Assembly (NCBI GenBank): GCA_964648215.1
Contig: CAZYMF010000054.1
Location: forward strand, 1 to 25,730
Origin: CAZYMF01 sp964648215
GTDB taxonomy: Bacteria; Desulfobacterota; Binatia; HRBIN30; JACQVA1
Length of the DNA stretch: 25,730 nucleotides
Direction of reading: 5' to 3'
Below the pieces are notes generated by a model. It was not told where the DNA came from. It saw only the letters and a program-made list of their open reading frames with translations, and searched no databases. The translations under genes and the position numbers were made by a program. Below, one piece after another: positions 1-8,420 of this stretch (positions are counted from its first letter, which is position 1; the number at the start of each line of letters is the position of its first letter).

Positions 1-810
1 GCGCGTCACCCGCTCGAGGAAGCGGCAGACGTCGTCGAGCACCTCGTCGCGGTTGGTCTCGTTGAACACCTCGTGCCGCGCGCCTGCGTAGATGCGCTCG
101 GTGAAATCGCTGCCGCGGAGCTTGGCCAACCCGTTGCGGGTGGCGGCGAGCGGCACGAGCCGGTCGTCACTGCCGTGGACCCACAACGTCGGCAGCGCCC
201 CGAACCCGGGGCCGGACTGGATGGCGAGCAACACCGCGCGCATGGCCGCGACGGTCGGTCGCTTGAAGCCGCCGTGGTAGACAAGCGGGTCGGCGACGTA
301 CGCGGCGCCGACGGCGGCATCGCGGGACAGCACCGCGGGGTCGATCGGCGCCGGGGGAATCTCCGGCAGCGCCAGCAACTGCTCGACCGTTTCCAGACCT
401 CCGATCGCGGGACCGGAGAGGACCAGCCCGGCCAGCTCGTTTCCGAAACGTTGCGCGTAGCGCGCCGCGATCATTCCGCCCATCGAGTGACCGATCAGCA
501 CCACCGGCAGGCCGGGATGCGCCGGCCGCGCGAGGGCGACGAGCTGGCGCAGGTCGTCGACGACGCGCTCGAAGTCGCTCACCAGGGCGCGCTCGCCCGC
601 GGAGCGCCCGTGGCCGAGATGGTCGAGGCCCCAGACCGCGGCGCCCGCCGCGACCAGCCGCTGCGCCACCTGCTCGTAGCGGCCGATGTGCTCGCCGTAC
701 CCGTGGGCCAGGACGACCACGCAACGAGCGCGTGGGTTGGGCCACACGCTCGCGTGGATTCTGCCTTCGCTGCCGTCGAGCTCCTGACTCAGCGATCCCG
801 CGTCCGACAC
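1..810 (-). CDS. Monoacylglycerol lipase-type alpha/beta hydrolase, 3' end outside window
   Basis: Serine hydrolase of the alpha/beta fold, closest in pattern to monoacylglycerol lipases and lysophospholipases, which release fatty acids from glycerol esters. Reading the complement gives an open frame of 270 codons that leaves the window without a stop. Seen: oxyanion motif HGYGEH (residues 36-41), nucleophile elbow GHSMGG with Ser109, acid motif HGSDDRLV with Asp216 as likely catalytic Asp, and RHEVFNE with His246. There is no signal peptide, so it is probably cytoplasmic. I chose the GTG at 810 because a GAGGA Shine-Dalgarno lies about 5 nt upstream, inside the last codons of the glutathione transferase gene, whose stop is at 818-820. 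The two genes are therefore probably co-transcribed. The family is usually about 270-290 aa, so only a few residues should be missing. The substrate is unknown. Confidence 0.85.
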   Translation of the reverse strand, partial: MSDAGSLSQELDGSEGRIHASVWPNPRARCVVVLAHGYGEHIGRYEQVAQRLVAAGAAVWGLDHLGHGRSAGERALVSDFERVVDDLRQLVALARPAHPGLPVVLIGHSMGGMIAARYAQRFGNELAGLVLSGPAIGGLETVEQLLALPEIPPAPIDPAVLSRDAAVGAAYVADPLVYHGGFKRPTVAAMRAVLLAIQSGPGFGALPTLWVHGSDDRLVPLAATRNGLAKLRGSDFTERIYAGARHEVFNETNRDEVLDDVCRFLERVTR

Positions 811-817
811 GCTGTCC

Positions 818-1468
818 TCAACCGCGAAAGCCGACCTGCCCTGAGGCCGGGTGCAAGCTGGCAGTGGCGCTCGGGCGCTCGGAGACGCGGGCGAACCAGG
901 CGTTCACTCGTTTCAGATCAGTCGGAATCGGCTGCCCTACACCAGCGCCAAAGTCGAGCGCGCAGTACAAAATGACATCGGCGATGGTGAACCGATCACC
1001 GGCAATGAAGTGCCGGCTTCCGAGGAGGTTGTCCAGCCAGGCCAGGTTTTCGCGTGCGACCGCCTTCAAACCGTCTGCGGCTTCCGGCAGGCATCGAATC
1101 CGATTCTGAAACAGGGCGAGGCCCTCGGCGAAGCGAAAGCCGTTGTAGAGATTTTCGGTGATCCGTTGCTCGATCCGGCGCTGCCACATGCGAGTCTCGG
1201 CTCGCTCCTGCGCCGTCGCCCCGACCAGGGCCGGTGTCGGGTGTTGCTCCTCCAGGTACTCGAAGATGGGCACGGTCTCGCCGATCACGGTGCCGTCGTC
1301 GAGCTCCAACGCCGGCAGCTGTCCGCCGGGGTTCTTGTCGCTGTACGGAGGCTGGCGATTCTCACCGGCAAGGATGTCGACCTCGCGTGTGGGTAACGAG
1401 AGCTGCTTCTCCAGCAGGAACATCCGCAGCGCGCGCGGGTTCGGTCCGACCGAGTTGTAGATCAACAT
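818..1468 (-). CDS. Glutathione S-transferase family protein
   Basis: 216-aa soluble glutathione transferase-like protein. The thioredoxin-fold half starts MLIYNSVGPNPRALRMFLLE, where a Ser or Asn near residues 5-6 could activate glutathione, and carries the cis-Pro segment GGQLPALELDDG followed by GET, the usual glutathione gamma-glutamyl contact (E-S/T). The helical half has FIAGDRFTIADV, the conserved N-capping box. The ATG at 1468 gives the family's usual length; it is preceded by AAGGACGGA. The same frame stays open to 1651, but that extension has no GST character and overlaps the amidase gene. It sits 67 bp after the amidase and 7 bp before the hydrolase, in one direction. The role may be detoxification or a thiol-dependent catabolic step; the sequence does not decide. 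Confidence 0.9.
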   Translation of the reverse strand: MLIYNSVGPNPRALRMFLLEKQLSLPTREVDILAGENRQPPYSDKNPGGQLPALELDDGTVIGETVPIFEYLEEQHPTPALVGATAQERAETRMWQRRIEQRITENLYNGFRFAEGLALFQNRIRCLPEAADGLKAVARENLAWLDNLLGSRHFIAGDRFTIADVILYCALDFGAGVGQPIPTDLKRVNAWFARVSERPSATASLHPASGQVGFRG

Positions 1469-1535
1469 GGCTCCGTCCTTTCTTCTTTTGCGGGCCGCGG
1501 ATTGTGCCGCAGCGCGGGAGAAGCGGCAAGCGCCC

Positions 1536-2960
1536 TCAGATCTTCGGCCGCTTGTGCCGCCAGGGGTTGGCGTCTTCGTACGCCGCGGCGGCGCGGAACA
1601 CGCCGATGTCGTCGAACGTTCGTCCGACGATCTGCAAACCGGTCGGCACACCGCTCTTGCTGAACCCGCTCGGAACGGTCGCCACCGGGCACTGACTCAC
1701 CAGGTTGAACGGATAGGTCATGCACCACTGCAGCTCGCCATCGACGTGCTTGCCGTTGATCTTGAAATCGGCGTCGTCACAGCGGTGCCACGCCTTGACC
1801 GCGGGTACGGCCAGGGTCGGGCACAATAGCACGTCGTGCTTCTCCAGGATGGGACCCAGAGTCCGGTACATCTCGGTTCGAACGAACTCGGTTTGCTTGA
1901 AGCGGACCGCGCCGAGGTGCATGCCCCGCTCCAGCAGACCTCGAACGTAGGGGTCCATCTCGTACTGCCAGCGCGGCAGGTGCTGACCGGCTATGGAGGC
2001 GAACAGCCCCTGCCAGTGGGTGATCCACGCGTCGTAGGTGGCGAGCGTCCAGCCGACATCGACCTCGGTGACCTTGCACCCCAAGGATTTGAAAACCTCG
2101 AGGGCGTCGCGGGTGTTCTTCTGGACCTCGTGGTCGACCTCGAAGTAGCCCAGGTCCATGGAGAAGGCGACCTTCCATCCTCGGATGCCTGCGAGCTGCT
2201 CCGGAATCTCCAGCTTCGGTCGCAACGAGGTCATGTCCTCGACGTGAGGACCGGACATCACGTTCTGCATCACGATGGCATCGGCGACACTGCGCGTGAT
2301 CGGGCCGTAGTGAAGGATCGTGTCCAGGTTGGTGGCCAGCAGGCGACCAGGGTTACGGCCAAACGGCGGCTTGTAGCCGAAGACGCCACACGCGGAGGAT
2401 GGAATACGGATGGAGCCGCCTCCGTCGGTACCGTCGGCGATGGTCGTCATTCCAGCGGCGACCGCGACGCCCGAGCCGCCCGAGGAGCCTCCCGAGGTGT
2501 AGTCGATGTTCCACGGATTGCGCGTGGCTCCCCACAGCGGGCTGTGGCAGTGTCCAGTGTGGCCGAACTCCGGGGTCGTCGTGCGCGCGTGCATGATGGC
2601 TCCGGCGTCGAACAAGCGCTCGATCGTCGGGGCGGTGAACTCGGAGCGCACCCCCTCGTAAACCTTCGATCCCAAGGTCGAGATCTCGCCTTCGACGGGA
2701 TGAAGGTCCTTGATCACGACCGGAATGCCCTCCAGCGGACGAATCTCCCTGCCCTTGCGGTAGGCGGCCTCCGCCTTCTTCGCCTGTTTCAGCGCCCGGT
2801 CGTAGAAGGTATAGGTGAGCGCGTTCACCTTCGGGTTGACCGCCTCGCAGCGCTCGATGACCGCCTGCATGAGCTCGACAGGGGAGAGCTTGCGCGCCTT
2901 GAAGTGGGCGACGGCCTCGCTCGCGGTCATGTAACAGAGGGACTTGTCGGCTGTTGCCAT
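1536..2960 (-). CDS. Amidase signature family enzyme
   Basis: 474-aa amidase signature hydrolase, which splits carboxamides through a Ser-cisSer-Lys triad. The triad is visible: Lys84 in VVIKDLH, cis-Ser159 in SGGSSGGS, and nucleophile Ser183 in DGGGSIRIPSSACG. The 24-residue spacing between the two serines is that of the family. There is no signal peptide or C-terminal GatA-type context (no gatB or gatC nearby), so this is a catabolic amidase rather than the tRNA amidotransferase subunit. The start ATG at 2960 has GAGGG about 7 nt upstream. A C-terminal segment WCMTYPFNLVSQCPVATVPSG followed by GLQIVG is the usual family ending. It follows the UspA gene by 124 bp and precedes the GST gene. 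The substrate (aryl or alkyl amide, carbamate) cannot be told. Confidence 0.93.
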   Translation of the reverse strand: MATADKSLCYMTASEAVAHFKARKLSPVELMQAVIERCEAVNPKVNALTYTFYDRALKQAKKAEAAYRKGREIRPLEGIPVVIKDLHPVEGEISTLGSKVYEGVRSEFTAPTIERLFDAGAIMHARTTTPEFGHTGHCHSPLWGATRNPWNIDYTSGGSSGGSGVAVAAGMTTIADGTDGGGSIRIPSSACGVFGYKPPFGRNPGRLLATNLDTILHYGPITRSVADAIVMQNVMSGPHVEDMTSLRPKLEIPEQLAGIRGWKVAFSMDLGYFEVDHEVQKNTRDALEVFKSLGCKVTEVDVGWTLATYDAWITHWQGLFASIAGQHLPRWQYEMDPYVRGLLERGMHLGAVRFKQTEFVRTEMYRTLGPILEKHDVLLCPTLAVPAVKAWHRCDDADFKINGKHVDGELQWCMTYPFNLVSQCPVATVPSGFSKSGVPTGLQIVGRTFDDIGVFRAAAAYEDANPWRHKRPKI

Positions 2961-3084
2961 TGCAGAGCCCTCGCTTGGTTGTGGGACCGGCTGTTGGTGC
3001 CGATCACGTGTTCAAGGCCCGCGCCTGATCGCCAGCGGCAGGGCAAACGAGCGGTGCGGATCGTCGCGCCGCTGCTGACAAAGA

Positions 3085-3534
3085 TCAGCGCGCCCGAGCG
3101 GGACTTTCGGCGCCCGGCGGTCTCACGGTCAAGACCGGGCAATGCGATTCGCGCACGACGTGCTCGGCCACGCTGCCGAGAAAGAGATGCGTGAGGCCGG
3201 TGCGGCCGTGTGTGGCGATGACGACCACGTCTGCCTTGAGCTCGGCGGCGGTCTGCGCCACGGTCTTCGCGGTGTCGCCGGCACGGGCGTGGATCTCGTG
3301 CCTGATGCCCGCGAGCCGTTGCTCCGCAATCTGAGCGAGCCTGGCGCGCACATTCTCTTCCTGCGAGCGATAAGCGTCGTCAGCGTCTTCGGGTGACAGC
3401 ACGCTCGCGACGACGTGCAGCAAGTGCACCGTGCCGTCATGATCGAGCGCCATTTGCTTGGCGACCTCCAGAGCGGTCAGCGAGTTCTCATCGAAGTCGA
3501 CCGGACTCAGGATGGTGCGAAACGGATAGGACAT
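3085..3534 (-). CDS. Universal stress protein (UspA family)
   Basis: 149-aa cytoplasmic single-domain universal stress protein. The N-terminus FRTILSPVDFDENSLTAL has the family's first strand with a conserved Asp, and the C-terminal half has ATHGRTGLTHLFLGSVAEHV, the ATP-binding loop G-2x-G-9x-G-S with Ala at the first Gly, a common variant. ATP binding is therefore likely. These proteins respond to starvation or energy stress; a specific partner is not indicated. A strong Shine-Dalgarno (GAGGAGGA) precedes the ATG at 3534. It lies 54 bp after the TetR gene on the same strand. The 124 bp between its stop and the amidase start contains no convincing promoter or terminator. Confidence 0.93.
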   Translation of the reverse strand: MSYPFRTILSPVDFDENSLTALEVAKQMALDHDGTVHLLHVVASVLSPEDADDAYRSQEENVRARLAQIAEQRLAGIRHEIHARAGDTAKTVAQTAAELKADVVVIATHGRTGLTHLFLGSVAEHVVRESHCPVLTVRPPGAESPARAR

Positions 3535-3588
3535 GATTCCTCCTCACTCTCGGCCGAATCGCTCGCTCAGTCTGCCGTGGGCCCGCGG

Positions 3589-4350
3589 CTAGGCACGTCC
3601 GGCCCGGCCTCCAGAAACGCGCGGGCGGGCGCGCCGCGGCTCGGTCTGCTTGCCGCCCCGGCGGGCCGGCTTCGTCGTCGGACGCGCGCGCCGCGAGGAT
3701 CCCTCTTCTCGCTGCACTCTCGGCGCCTGAATGATTCCATAGTTGAAGATGTTGTAGATTTCTCCGAAAGCCTGCGACATGGACAGGTCGACGGAGGAAA
3801 GAAAGGCCGGATCGGCAGGGCGAGCCACCGCCAGCAGGAGAATCTCGGCGACCAGCTTCGGGTGCACGTCACGGAACACTCCCGCCGCCACACCGCCTTC
3901 GACGATCCGTTCCAGCCCGGCAATGCGTTCGCGCTGGTGGCTCATCAGCCGGCGATGGCCGGCGGGGAAGCGGGCCAGATCGTTGACGAACTGTGGGCCG
4001 GCCCGGCGCGTCAGGGTGACGGCAACGTTGAGATAGTCAATGGCTGCCGTGACCCAATCCGAAGCGGCACGCGCGGCGATCTCGCCTTCTTCACGAATCC
4101 GCGCCAGAAAGCGCTCGATCACCAATTCGAACAGACCCTCACGGCTGGGCGCCAACTGGTAGAGAGTGCGTTTGGAGCAGTGCAGTCGCGTCGCGAGATC
4201 CTCGGTGGCGAGATGGAGAAATCCCTCGGCCAAGAAGACCCCTTCCAGATCCTCGACGATCCGTTGCAGACGCGGTGACAACTTGGGGGCAGGACTCCCC
4301 CGCTCTTTCAACGACTCCGGCAGATGCTTGGGACGTAGCTGCACTTTCAT
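3589..4350 (-). CDS. TetR family transcriptional regulator with basic C-terminal tail
   Basis: 253-aa DNA-binding repressor-type protein. The helix-turn-helix lies around residues 46-66 (TEDLATRLHCSKRTLYQ, followed by EGLFELVIERF), typical of TetR/AcrR proteins; the rest is an all-helical ligand-binding and dimerisation domain. The last 40 or so residues are very rich in Arg and Lys (REEGSSRRARP onwards), which is longer and more basic than usual and may be a disordered nucleic-acid-binding tail. I chose the ATG at 4350, which has AGAGG 8 nt upstream; a GTG at 4359 would place the ribosome site too close. It follows the second hyuB copy with a 63-bp gap that holds a possible promoter, so it may be transcribed on its own. 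A natural guess is that it controls the carboxylase cluster, but this is not shown. Confidence 0.9.
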   Translation of the reverse strand: MKVQLRPKHLPESLKERGSPAPKLSPRLQRIVEDLEGVFLAEGFLHLATEDLATRLHCSKRTLYQLAPSREGLFELVIERFLARIREEGEIAARAASDWVTAAIDYLNVAVTLTRRAGPQFVNDLARFPAGHRRLMSHQRERIAGLERIVEGGVAAGVFRDVHPKLVAEILLLAVARPADPAFLSSVDLSMSQAFGEIYNIFNYGIIQAPRVQREEGSSRRARPTTKPARRGGKQTEPRRARPRVSGGRAGRA

Positions 4351-4368
4351 CTCACGCACCTCTGGAAT

Positions 4369-4397
4369 TTTGTATTGAGGGAAGCGGTGCGATGCAA
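4369..4397 (-). promoter_or_regulatory. Possible sigma70-like promoter and dyad for the TetR gene
   Basis: In the short gap upstream of the TetR gene the minus strand reads TTGCAT (4397-4392), a 17-bp spacer, then TACAAA (4374-4369), an acceptable -35/-10 pair in an AT-rich pocket of an otherwise GC-rich region. A dyad CGGT-N8-ACCG at 4385-4400 overlaps the -35 box, the kind of place where a TetR protein would act on its own gene. The match is weak (3/6 and 4/6) and could be chance. Confidence 0.3.
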
Positions 4398-4413
4398 CCG
4401 TCCGACACCAGTT

Positions 4414-6645
4414 TCACCTTGGCAGCTCGACTCCGAGCTCACGCAGGCGCCCTTCCAGCTCGGCAATCCGCACGTCTTTCGGATCCGGCATCATCACCCC
4501 CGTCGCCGCCTCGGCGCGAGATACGGCTTGATGGGGGTCGCCGAGATGGATCGAGTCGCGGTCGCTCCAGCAGCCGTAGAAAGGAACCCCTTCGGGCGGC
4601 GCTGGTTGTACCCAGGCGCGCACGAACTCGTCGAAAGGCCGCCCTCGCTGTTTGCGGGCCGCGCGCTCCTCGGCCCGTGCGCTCGCCGTCCGCTCGACAT
4701 CCACCGAGCGCGTGCGGCCATCGTACACGACCCGGTAGATTTGCTGGGCTACCCAATCCGAGATCAGTCCCTCGCCGAGGTCACGCATCACCCCCGCGGG
4801 GTCGCGCTCCAGCGGATCCCCGTAGCCACCGCCGGCGCCTTGCGAAATCATGTACAGCTCGCCCTGTTTGACCACCTCGAACTGCATGCCCATGTGATGC
4901 GTCGAATACGTTGCCTCGGGGAAGGGGCGATCATTCATGATCGCTGGGATCGTCCATTTCGACTCTTCCAACACGCGCAGCTCGGCAAACGCGTTGACCC
5001 CTTTCACCTTGCACAAGGGATAGGTCGGCGCCCCGTAACCACCGAACAACCCGTAGGTGGTCGGGAACTTCGAACCCAGGCAGGTGGTCATGAAGCCGAA
5101 CGCGTCGGAGCGTCGCACCGTACCGATGATCTGGTACCCGGTGCCGCCGCGGTACTTTCCAAACCCCTGATTGTCGCACAGCAGGCGGTGGGGAACGATC
5201 TTGACGATCGGCGTCTCCTCCTCGAGCAGTTCCTGCTCGCCGAGGTCGGTCATGGCCGCAAAGACGGGGGCGATGGCGTGCTCCCCGTCGTAATCCTCGC
5301 GCGCCCCCCCGCTCATCCCGTTCAGATCGGCGCACAGGTTCCCGACCACTTCGCCATGCTGGTTGACCCCCCCGTAGATGAAGGTGGTGATCATGTTGTA
5401 CCAAGGCGCGTGCACCTTGGTGTAGCGGTGACGGCAAACGAAGATGAACTTGGGCATCGCCATCTGCATCGCCGCGAAGGCGGGGAAGATCGTCATCATG
5501 CTCTGCGCGTTGGGCGCATCCGGCGTACAGTCGAGCACCGAGCCGTAGTCGGTGATGACGCGCATGGGCGCGAACACCGCCTGGTTGCGCGGCAGGTCCG
5601 GCCAGACGAAGGTGAGAAACTCCTGCGCCAGCATGCCCTTGACGGTGTGGAGCACCGTATTGGTGGACCGGTTGGTGAACTGCGGGCTCGAGCCGCGAAA
5701 GTCGAGCTCGAGCTGGTCGCCGTGCTTACGCACCTCGAGGCAGATCTTGGTCAGGCAATTCTCGCGCAACGTGCCGTCCGCGTAGACCACCGCGCGGACG
5801 CTACCGTCGGGCCACGCCTGCAAGCGCCGTCGCACCTCGGCCTCGGTGTCTTCCAGCGTCCAGCGCAACGTCGCCATCATCAACTCCCACGAGTACTCGC
5901 GGGCAATCTCTTCCATCCGGCCCGTGATCTTCAGGCAAGCGCTCAGCCGCGCCTTCATGTCCTGCACCTGCAACATGGGGTCGCGCACGCTGTTCTGCAG
6001 CCAGGTGATGATGTCGCGCCGGAGCGTGAAGTTCTCGCCCACCTTCACCGGCGGCATGCGAACGCCCTCCATATATGGCGACTCCGCCGCCGAGGGCATT
6101 CCCCCGGGCTCAACGGCCCCGTTTTCACCCTCGTGAACGATGACCGCCACCCAAGCGACCAGCCGCTCGGCTTCGTCAAAAACCGGCACGATCATGTTCT
6201 GGTCCGGGGCGTGCGCGTTCCCATAGCGCGCGTCGTTGCTCATGAAGATGTCCCCGGGCCGAACGCCGACGGTAGGCTCGTCACGCCAATACTTCATGAT
6301 GTAGCGCACCACCGGCTGGCAGACGACGGAGAACACCAGCACACCGCCGGTGCTCGCCATCGCCAAATCGCCCGACGCCGTGAAGATGCCCGCGATCAGA
6401 TCGCCCCATTTGGCGCCGGGCGCCGCCCCGGTTTGCTCGAGCTGCTCGAAGGCCTCCTGGGCGATGACCTCCAGCTTGCTGCGGAGCAAGCTGATGGTGT
6501 GGGGATCGGCGTGCTCCTGCATCGCCGCCTGCTCCAGCGCCGAGCGGGGCGAAAGAGTGTGATCGGCGAGGATCTCGCGGTCGGGGCCGTAAAAGACCAC
6601 GGTTTGTTCGAGAAAACGCTCCAACGCTGTATTTGCCTTGGCCAT
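4414..6645 (-). CDS. hyuB: HyuB-type ketone carboxylase subunit, second copy (after CoA ligase)
   Basis: 743-aa member of the hydantoinase B / acetone carboxylase alpha family, the subunit that carries the carboxylation site. The family metal pattern H-x2-D ... H is present as His145, Asp148 (in GNAHAPD) and His171 (in VIVHEGENG), matching the Mn ligands of acetone carboxylase as I recall them (His150, Asp153, His175). Other family landmarks: GGVLVFSVV, GNLCADLNGMSGG, KYRGGTGY, GAGGGYGDP. It is about three-quarters identical by eye to the other HyuB protein at 9232-11472 and keeps the same motifs, so it looks functional. The start ATG at 6645 has AGGAGA 3-4 nt upstream and follows the acyl-CoA synthetase stop by 23 bp, so it is in the operon. 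It may be an alternative catalytic subunit with different substrate range. Confidence 0.93.
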   Translation of the reverse strand: MAKANTALERFLEQTVVFYGPDREILADHTLSPRSALEQAAMQEHADPHTISLLRSKLEVIAQEAFEQLEQTGAAPGAKWGDLIAGIFTASGDLAMASTGGVLVFSVVCQPVVRYIMKYWRDEPTVGVRPGDIFMSNDARYGNAHAPDQNMIVPVFDEAERLVAWVAVIVHEGENGAVEPGGMPSAAESPYMEGVRMPPVKVGENFTLRRDIITWLQNSVRDPMLQVQDMKARLSACLKITGRMEEIAREYSWELMMATLRWTLEDTEAEVRRRLQAWPDGSVRAVVYADGTLRENCLTKICLEVRKHGDQLELDFRGSSPQFTNRSTNTVLHTVKGMLAQEFLTFVWPDLPRNQAVFAPMRVITDYGSVLDCTPDAPNAQSMMTIFPAFAAMQMAMPKFIFVCRHRYTKVHAPWYNMITTFIYGGVNQHGEVVGNLCADLNGMSGGAREDYDGEHAIAPVFAAMTDLGEQELLEEETPIVKIVPHRLLCDNQGFGKYRGGTGYQIIGTVRRSDAFGFMTTCLGSKFPTTYGLFGGYGAPTYPLCKVKGVNAFAELRVLEESKWTIPAIMNDRPFPEATYSTHHMGMQFEVVKQGELYMISQGAGGGYGDPLERDPAGVMRDLGEGLISDWVAQQIYRVVYDGRTRSVDVERTASARAEERAARKQRGRPFDEFVRAWVQPAPPEGVPFYGCWSDRDSIHLGDPHQAVSRAEAATGVMMPDPKDVRIAELEGRLRELGVELPR

Positions 6646-6668
6646 ATCTCTCCTATCAGCTTCCGGCG

Positions 6669-8288
6669 CTAGCGTTGTACGACGTACCCGACCGCCTCGC
6701 GATCCCAGGTATCCGTAACCTGCTGACGCCGGAGACCTTCTTTCTGGAACTTGCCGGTTGAAGTCTTCGGCAAGTCGGTGAAGAACTGCACATAACGCGG
6801 CACCGCGTAGTGAGGCATGCGCGCCTGGCAGAAATCCAAGATCTCCTCGGGCCGGACCGTCATCCCGTCACGAAGCACGATGCAGGCTTTCACCTCGTCC
6901 TCGCCGCCCGGAATCGAGGAAGCCACCGCCACCACGGCGCTCTCCGCCACCGCGGGGTGTGCGTTGAGGACCTGTTCCACCTCGTAAGAGGAGATGTTCT
7001 CGCCGCGGCGGCGGATGCAATCTTTGATGCGGTCGACGAAAAACAGCTGCCCCTTGTCATCGAAGCGGCCGGCATCGCCGGTGTGAAACCAGAGATTGCG
7101 CCACGCTTCGACGGTCTTGTCGGCCATGCGGAAGTAGCCGGTCATGAAGCACGACGGCTTGGTCGGGCGCACGACGATTTCGCCCACCTCGCCGACCGGC
7201 AGCTCGTCGTCGGTGGCGGGATCGACCACCCGAACGTCGAACCAGTCGTCGAGCACGCGGCCGCAGCAACCCGGCTCAAGCGGATCTTCGAGGCCGGTGT
7301 AGCAAACGATGTTGGTCTCGGTCAGACCGAATCCTTGCACGAGCTTGACGCCGAAACGCTGCTCGAAATCCGGCCCCCACTCCGCGGCGATTGGGACCGC
7401 CATCATGGCTCGCAGGCTGTGATCGCGATCCTCGGGGGTCGCCGGCTGGCGGAAAACGAACTCCGGCATCACCCCGAGCCCGTTGGTGAGGGTGGCACGG
7501 AATTTCCGGATGTCGGAGAGCCAACCCGACGCCGTGAATCGGCGCACGATGGCGGCCCGGGCGCCGGTGAGCAGGCAGCCGAAGGTCTGCATGAACAACC
7601 CGTTGGCGTGAAACAACGGCATGCAGACGTAGTACACGTCGTGCTCGCTCAAGCGCACGACGCGCGCCAGGTTGTAGCCCAGCAGGTAGCAGTGAGCGTG
7701 TGGCATGAGCACGCCCTTCGACGGCCCGGTCGTCCCCGAAGTGTACATCACCGTCGAGATGTCGTTCGGGGCCGGCTCCTGCGTCACCGCCTCGGGGTTA
7801 CCGTCCCGCAGCAGGCCGTCGAACGGGAGCGTCCTCTTGCCCCCGAAGAGGACCGCAGGCGTTTTTTCGTGATCCCCGACCACCACCACGACCTCCACCG
7901 AGGAACCAGCCAGATCGACACCCTCGAAGGCGCGCGCCAGGGTCGCGTCGACCAGCAGCACGCGCGGCTCGCTGTTGCGCAATTGGTGCTCCAGAAAGCT
8001 GCCCTTGAGCCCGGTGTTGATCGGCACGAAGATGGCGTTCAGTTTGTTGGTCGCCACCAACGACAAGAGGAACTCCGGTCCATTCGACAGCAGAGCCAGG
8101 GCGCGGTCGCCGCTGCGGAGTCCCACATCGGAGAGTCCGAGTGCCAAGGCGCCACTTTGCTGATCGAGCTGCGAGAACGACAGCGAGCGACCTTCCTCGA
8201 AGGTCACGAACTCTCGGTCACCGTAGCGTTCGGCCTGTCGCCGAACCGCCTCGACAACCGTCCATCGCGAGCGCGGTAAGTCCAACAT
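6669..8288 (-). CDS. Acyl-CoA synthetase (ANL superfamily), likely beta-keto acid CoA ligase
   Basis: 539-aa adenylate-forming acid-CoA ligase: acid + ATP + CoA to acyl-CoA + AMP + PPi. Motifs in order: P-loop YTSGTTGPSKG (182-192), LFHANGL, GFGLTETN (adenine/acyl pocket), WFHTGD, hinge RIKDCIRRRGENISSYEVE, and the adenylation lysine Lys513 in PKTSTGKFQK. All catalytic elements are intact. There is no signal peptide. It sits between the two hyuB copies in a carboxylase operon, as benzoylacetate-CoA ligase does beside acetophenone carboxylase, so the likely job is to activate the beta-keto acid made by the carboxylase before thiolysis. The overall look also resembles carnitine- or cyclohexanecarboxylate-CoA ligases, so the acid is not settled. 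ATG at 8288 with GGAGA 8 nt upstream. Confidence 0.92.
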   Translation of the reverse strand: MLDLPRSRWTVVEAVRRQAERYGDREFVTFEEGRSLSFSQLDQQSGALALGLSDVGLRSGDRALALLSNGPEFLLSLVATNKLNAIFVPINTGLKGSFLEHQLRNSEPRVLLVDATLARAFEGVDLAGSSVEVVVVVGDHEKTPAVLFGGKRTLPFDGLLRDGNPEAVTQEPAPNDISTVMYTSGTTGPSKGVLMPHAHCYLLGYNLARVVRLSEHDVYYVCMPLFHANGLFMQTFGCLLTGARAAIVRRFTASGWLSDIRKFRATLTNGLGVMPEFVFRQPATPEDRDHSLRAMMAVPIAAEWGPDFEQRFGVKLVQGFGLTETNIVCYTGLEDPLEPGCCGRVLDDWFDVRVVDPATDDELPVGEVGEIVVRPTKPSCFMTGYFRMADKTVEAWRNLWFHTGDAGRFDDKGQLFFVDRIKDCIRRRGENISSYEVEQVLNAHPAVAESAVVAVASSIPGGEDEVKACIVLRDGMTVRPEEILDFCQARMPHYAVPRYVQFFTDLPKTSTGKFQKEGLRRQQVTDTWDREAVGYVVQR

Positions 8289-8405
8289 TCACGGATCTCC
8301 TTGTGCTGCCCGGTAGCAATGCAGGTCTCCATCCGCGGCGGCCCCGCGGCAAAGGCCTGGCGGCAAGCAAGGTTTGAGATTTGCCGTCCGCACCCGTGTC
8401 CGCAT
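8289..8405 (-). other. Tiny open frame in the 132-bp gap before the CoA ligase
   Basis: A 38-codon frame with GGAGG about 10 nt before its ATG (8405) ends in TGA directly abutting the CoA ligase ATG (TGAATG). It would encode a Cys-containing peptide (Cys13, Cys19, Cys30, His29). It could be a leader that couples translation to the ligase, or chance in GC-rich DNA. A small CCGCGG-N5-CCGCGG hairpin (8333-8349) lies within it. I recognise no protein family. Confidence 0.2.
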
Positions 8406-8420
8406 CACGAGCCACCCTCC

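Noticed and set aside
73..975. A 300-codon plus-strand open frame at the left edge
   Set aside because: Its complement in the same codon register is the lipase-type hydrolase with an intact catalytic triad.
3074..3089. Small hairpin GCTGA-N6-TCAGC at the end of the UspA gene as a terminator
   Set aside because: The stem is only 5 bp, it overlaps the stop codon and no U-run follows.
4351..4359. GTG start for the TetR gene
   Set aside because: The AGAGG ribosome site would be only about 1 nt from the GTG; the ATG at 4350 has proper spacing.
4375..6672. A 765-codon plus-strand open frame opposite the second hyuB
   Set aside because: The same shadow pattern recurs opposite the other hyuB (9220-10467), as expected from codon bias; the minus-strand protein has all family motifs.
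8333..8349. CCGCGG-N5-CCGCGG hairpin before the CoA ligase as a terminator
   Set aside because: Such 6-bp GC stems are common by chance in this DNA and no U-run follows; the genes around it appear to form one operon.
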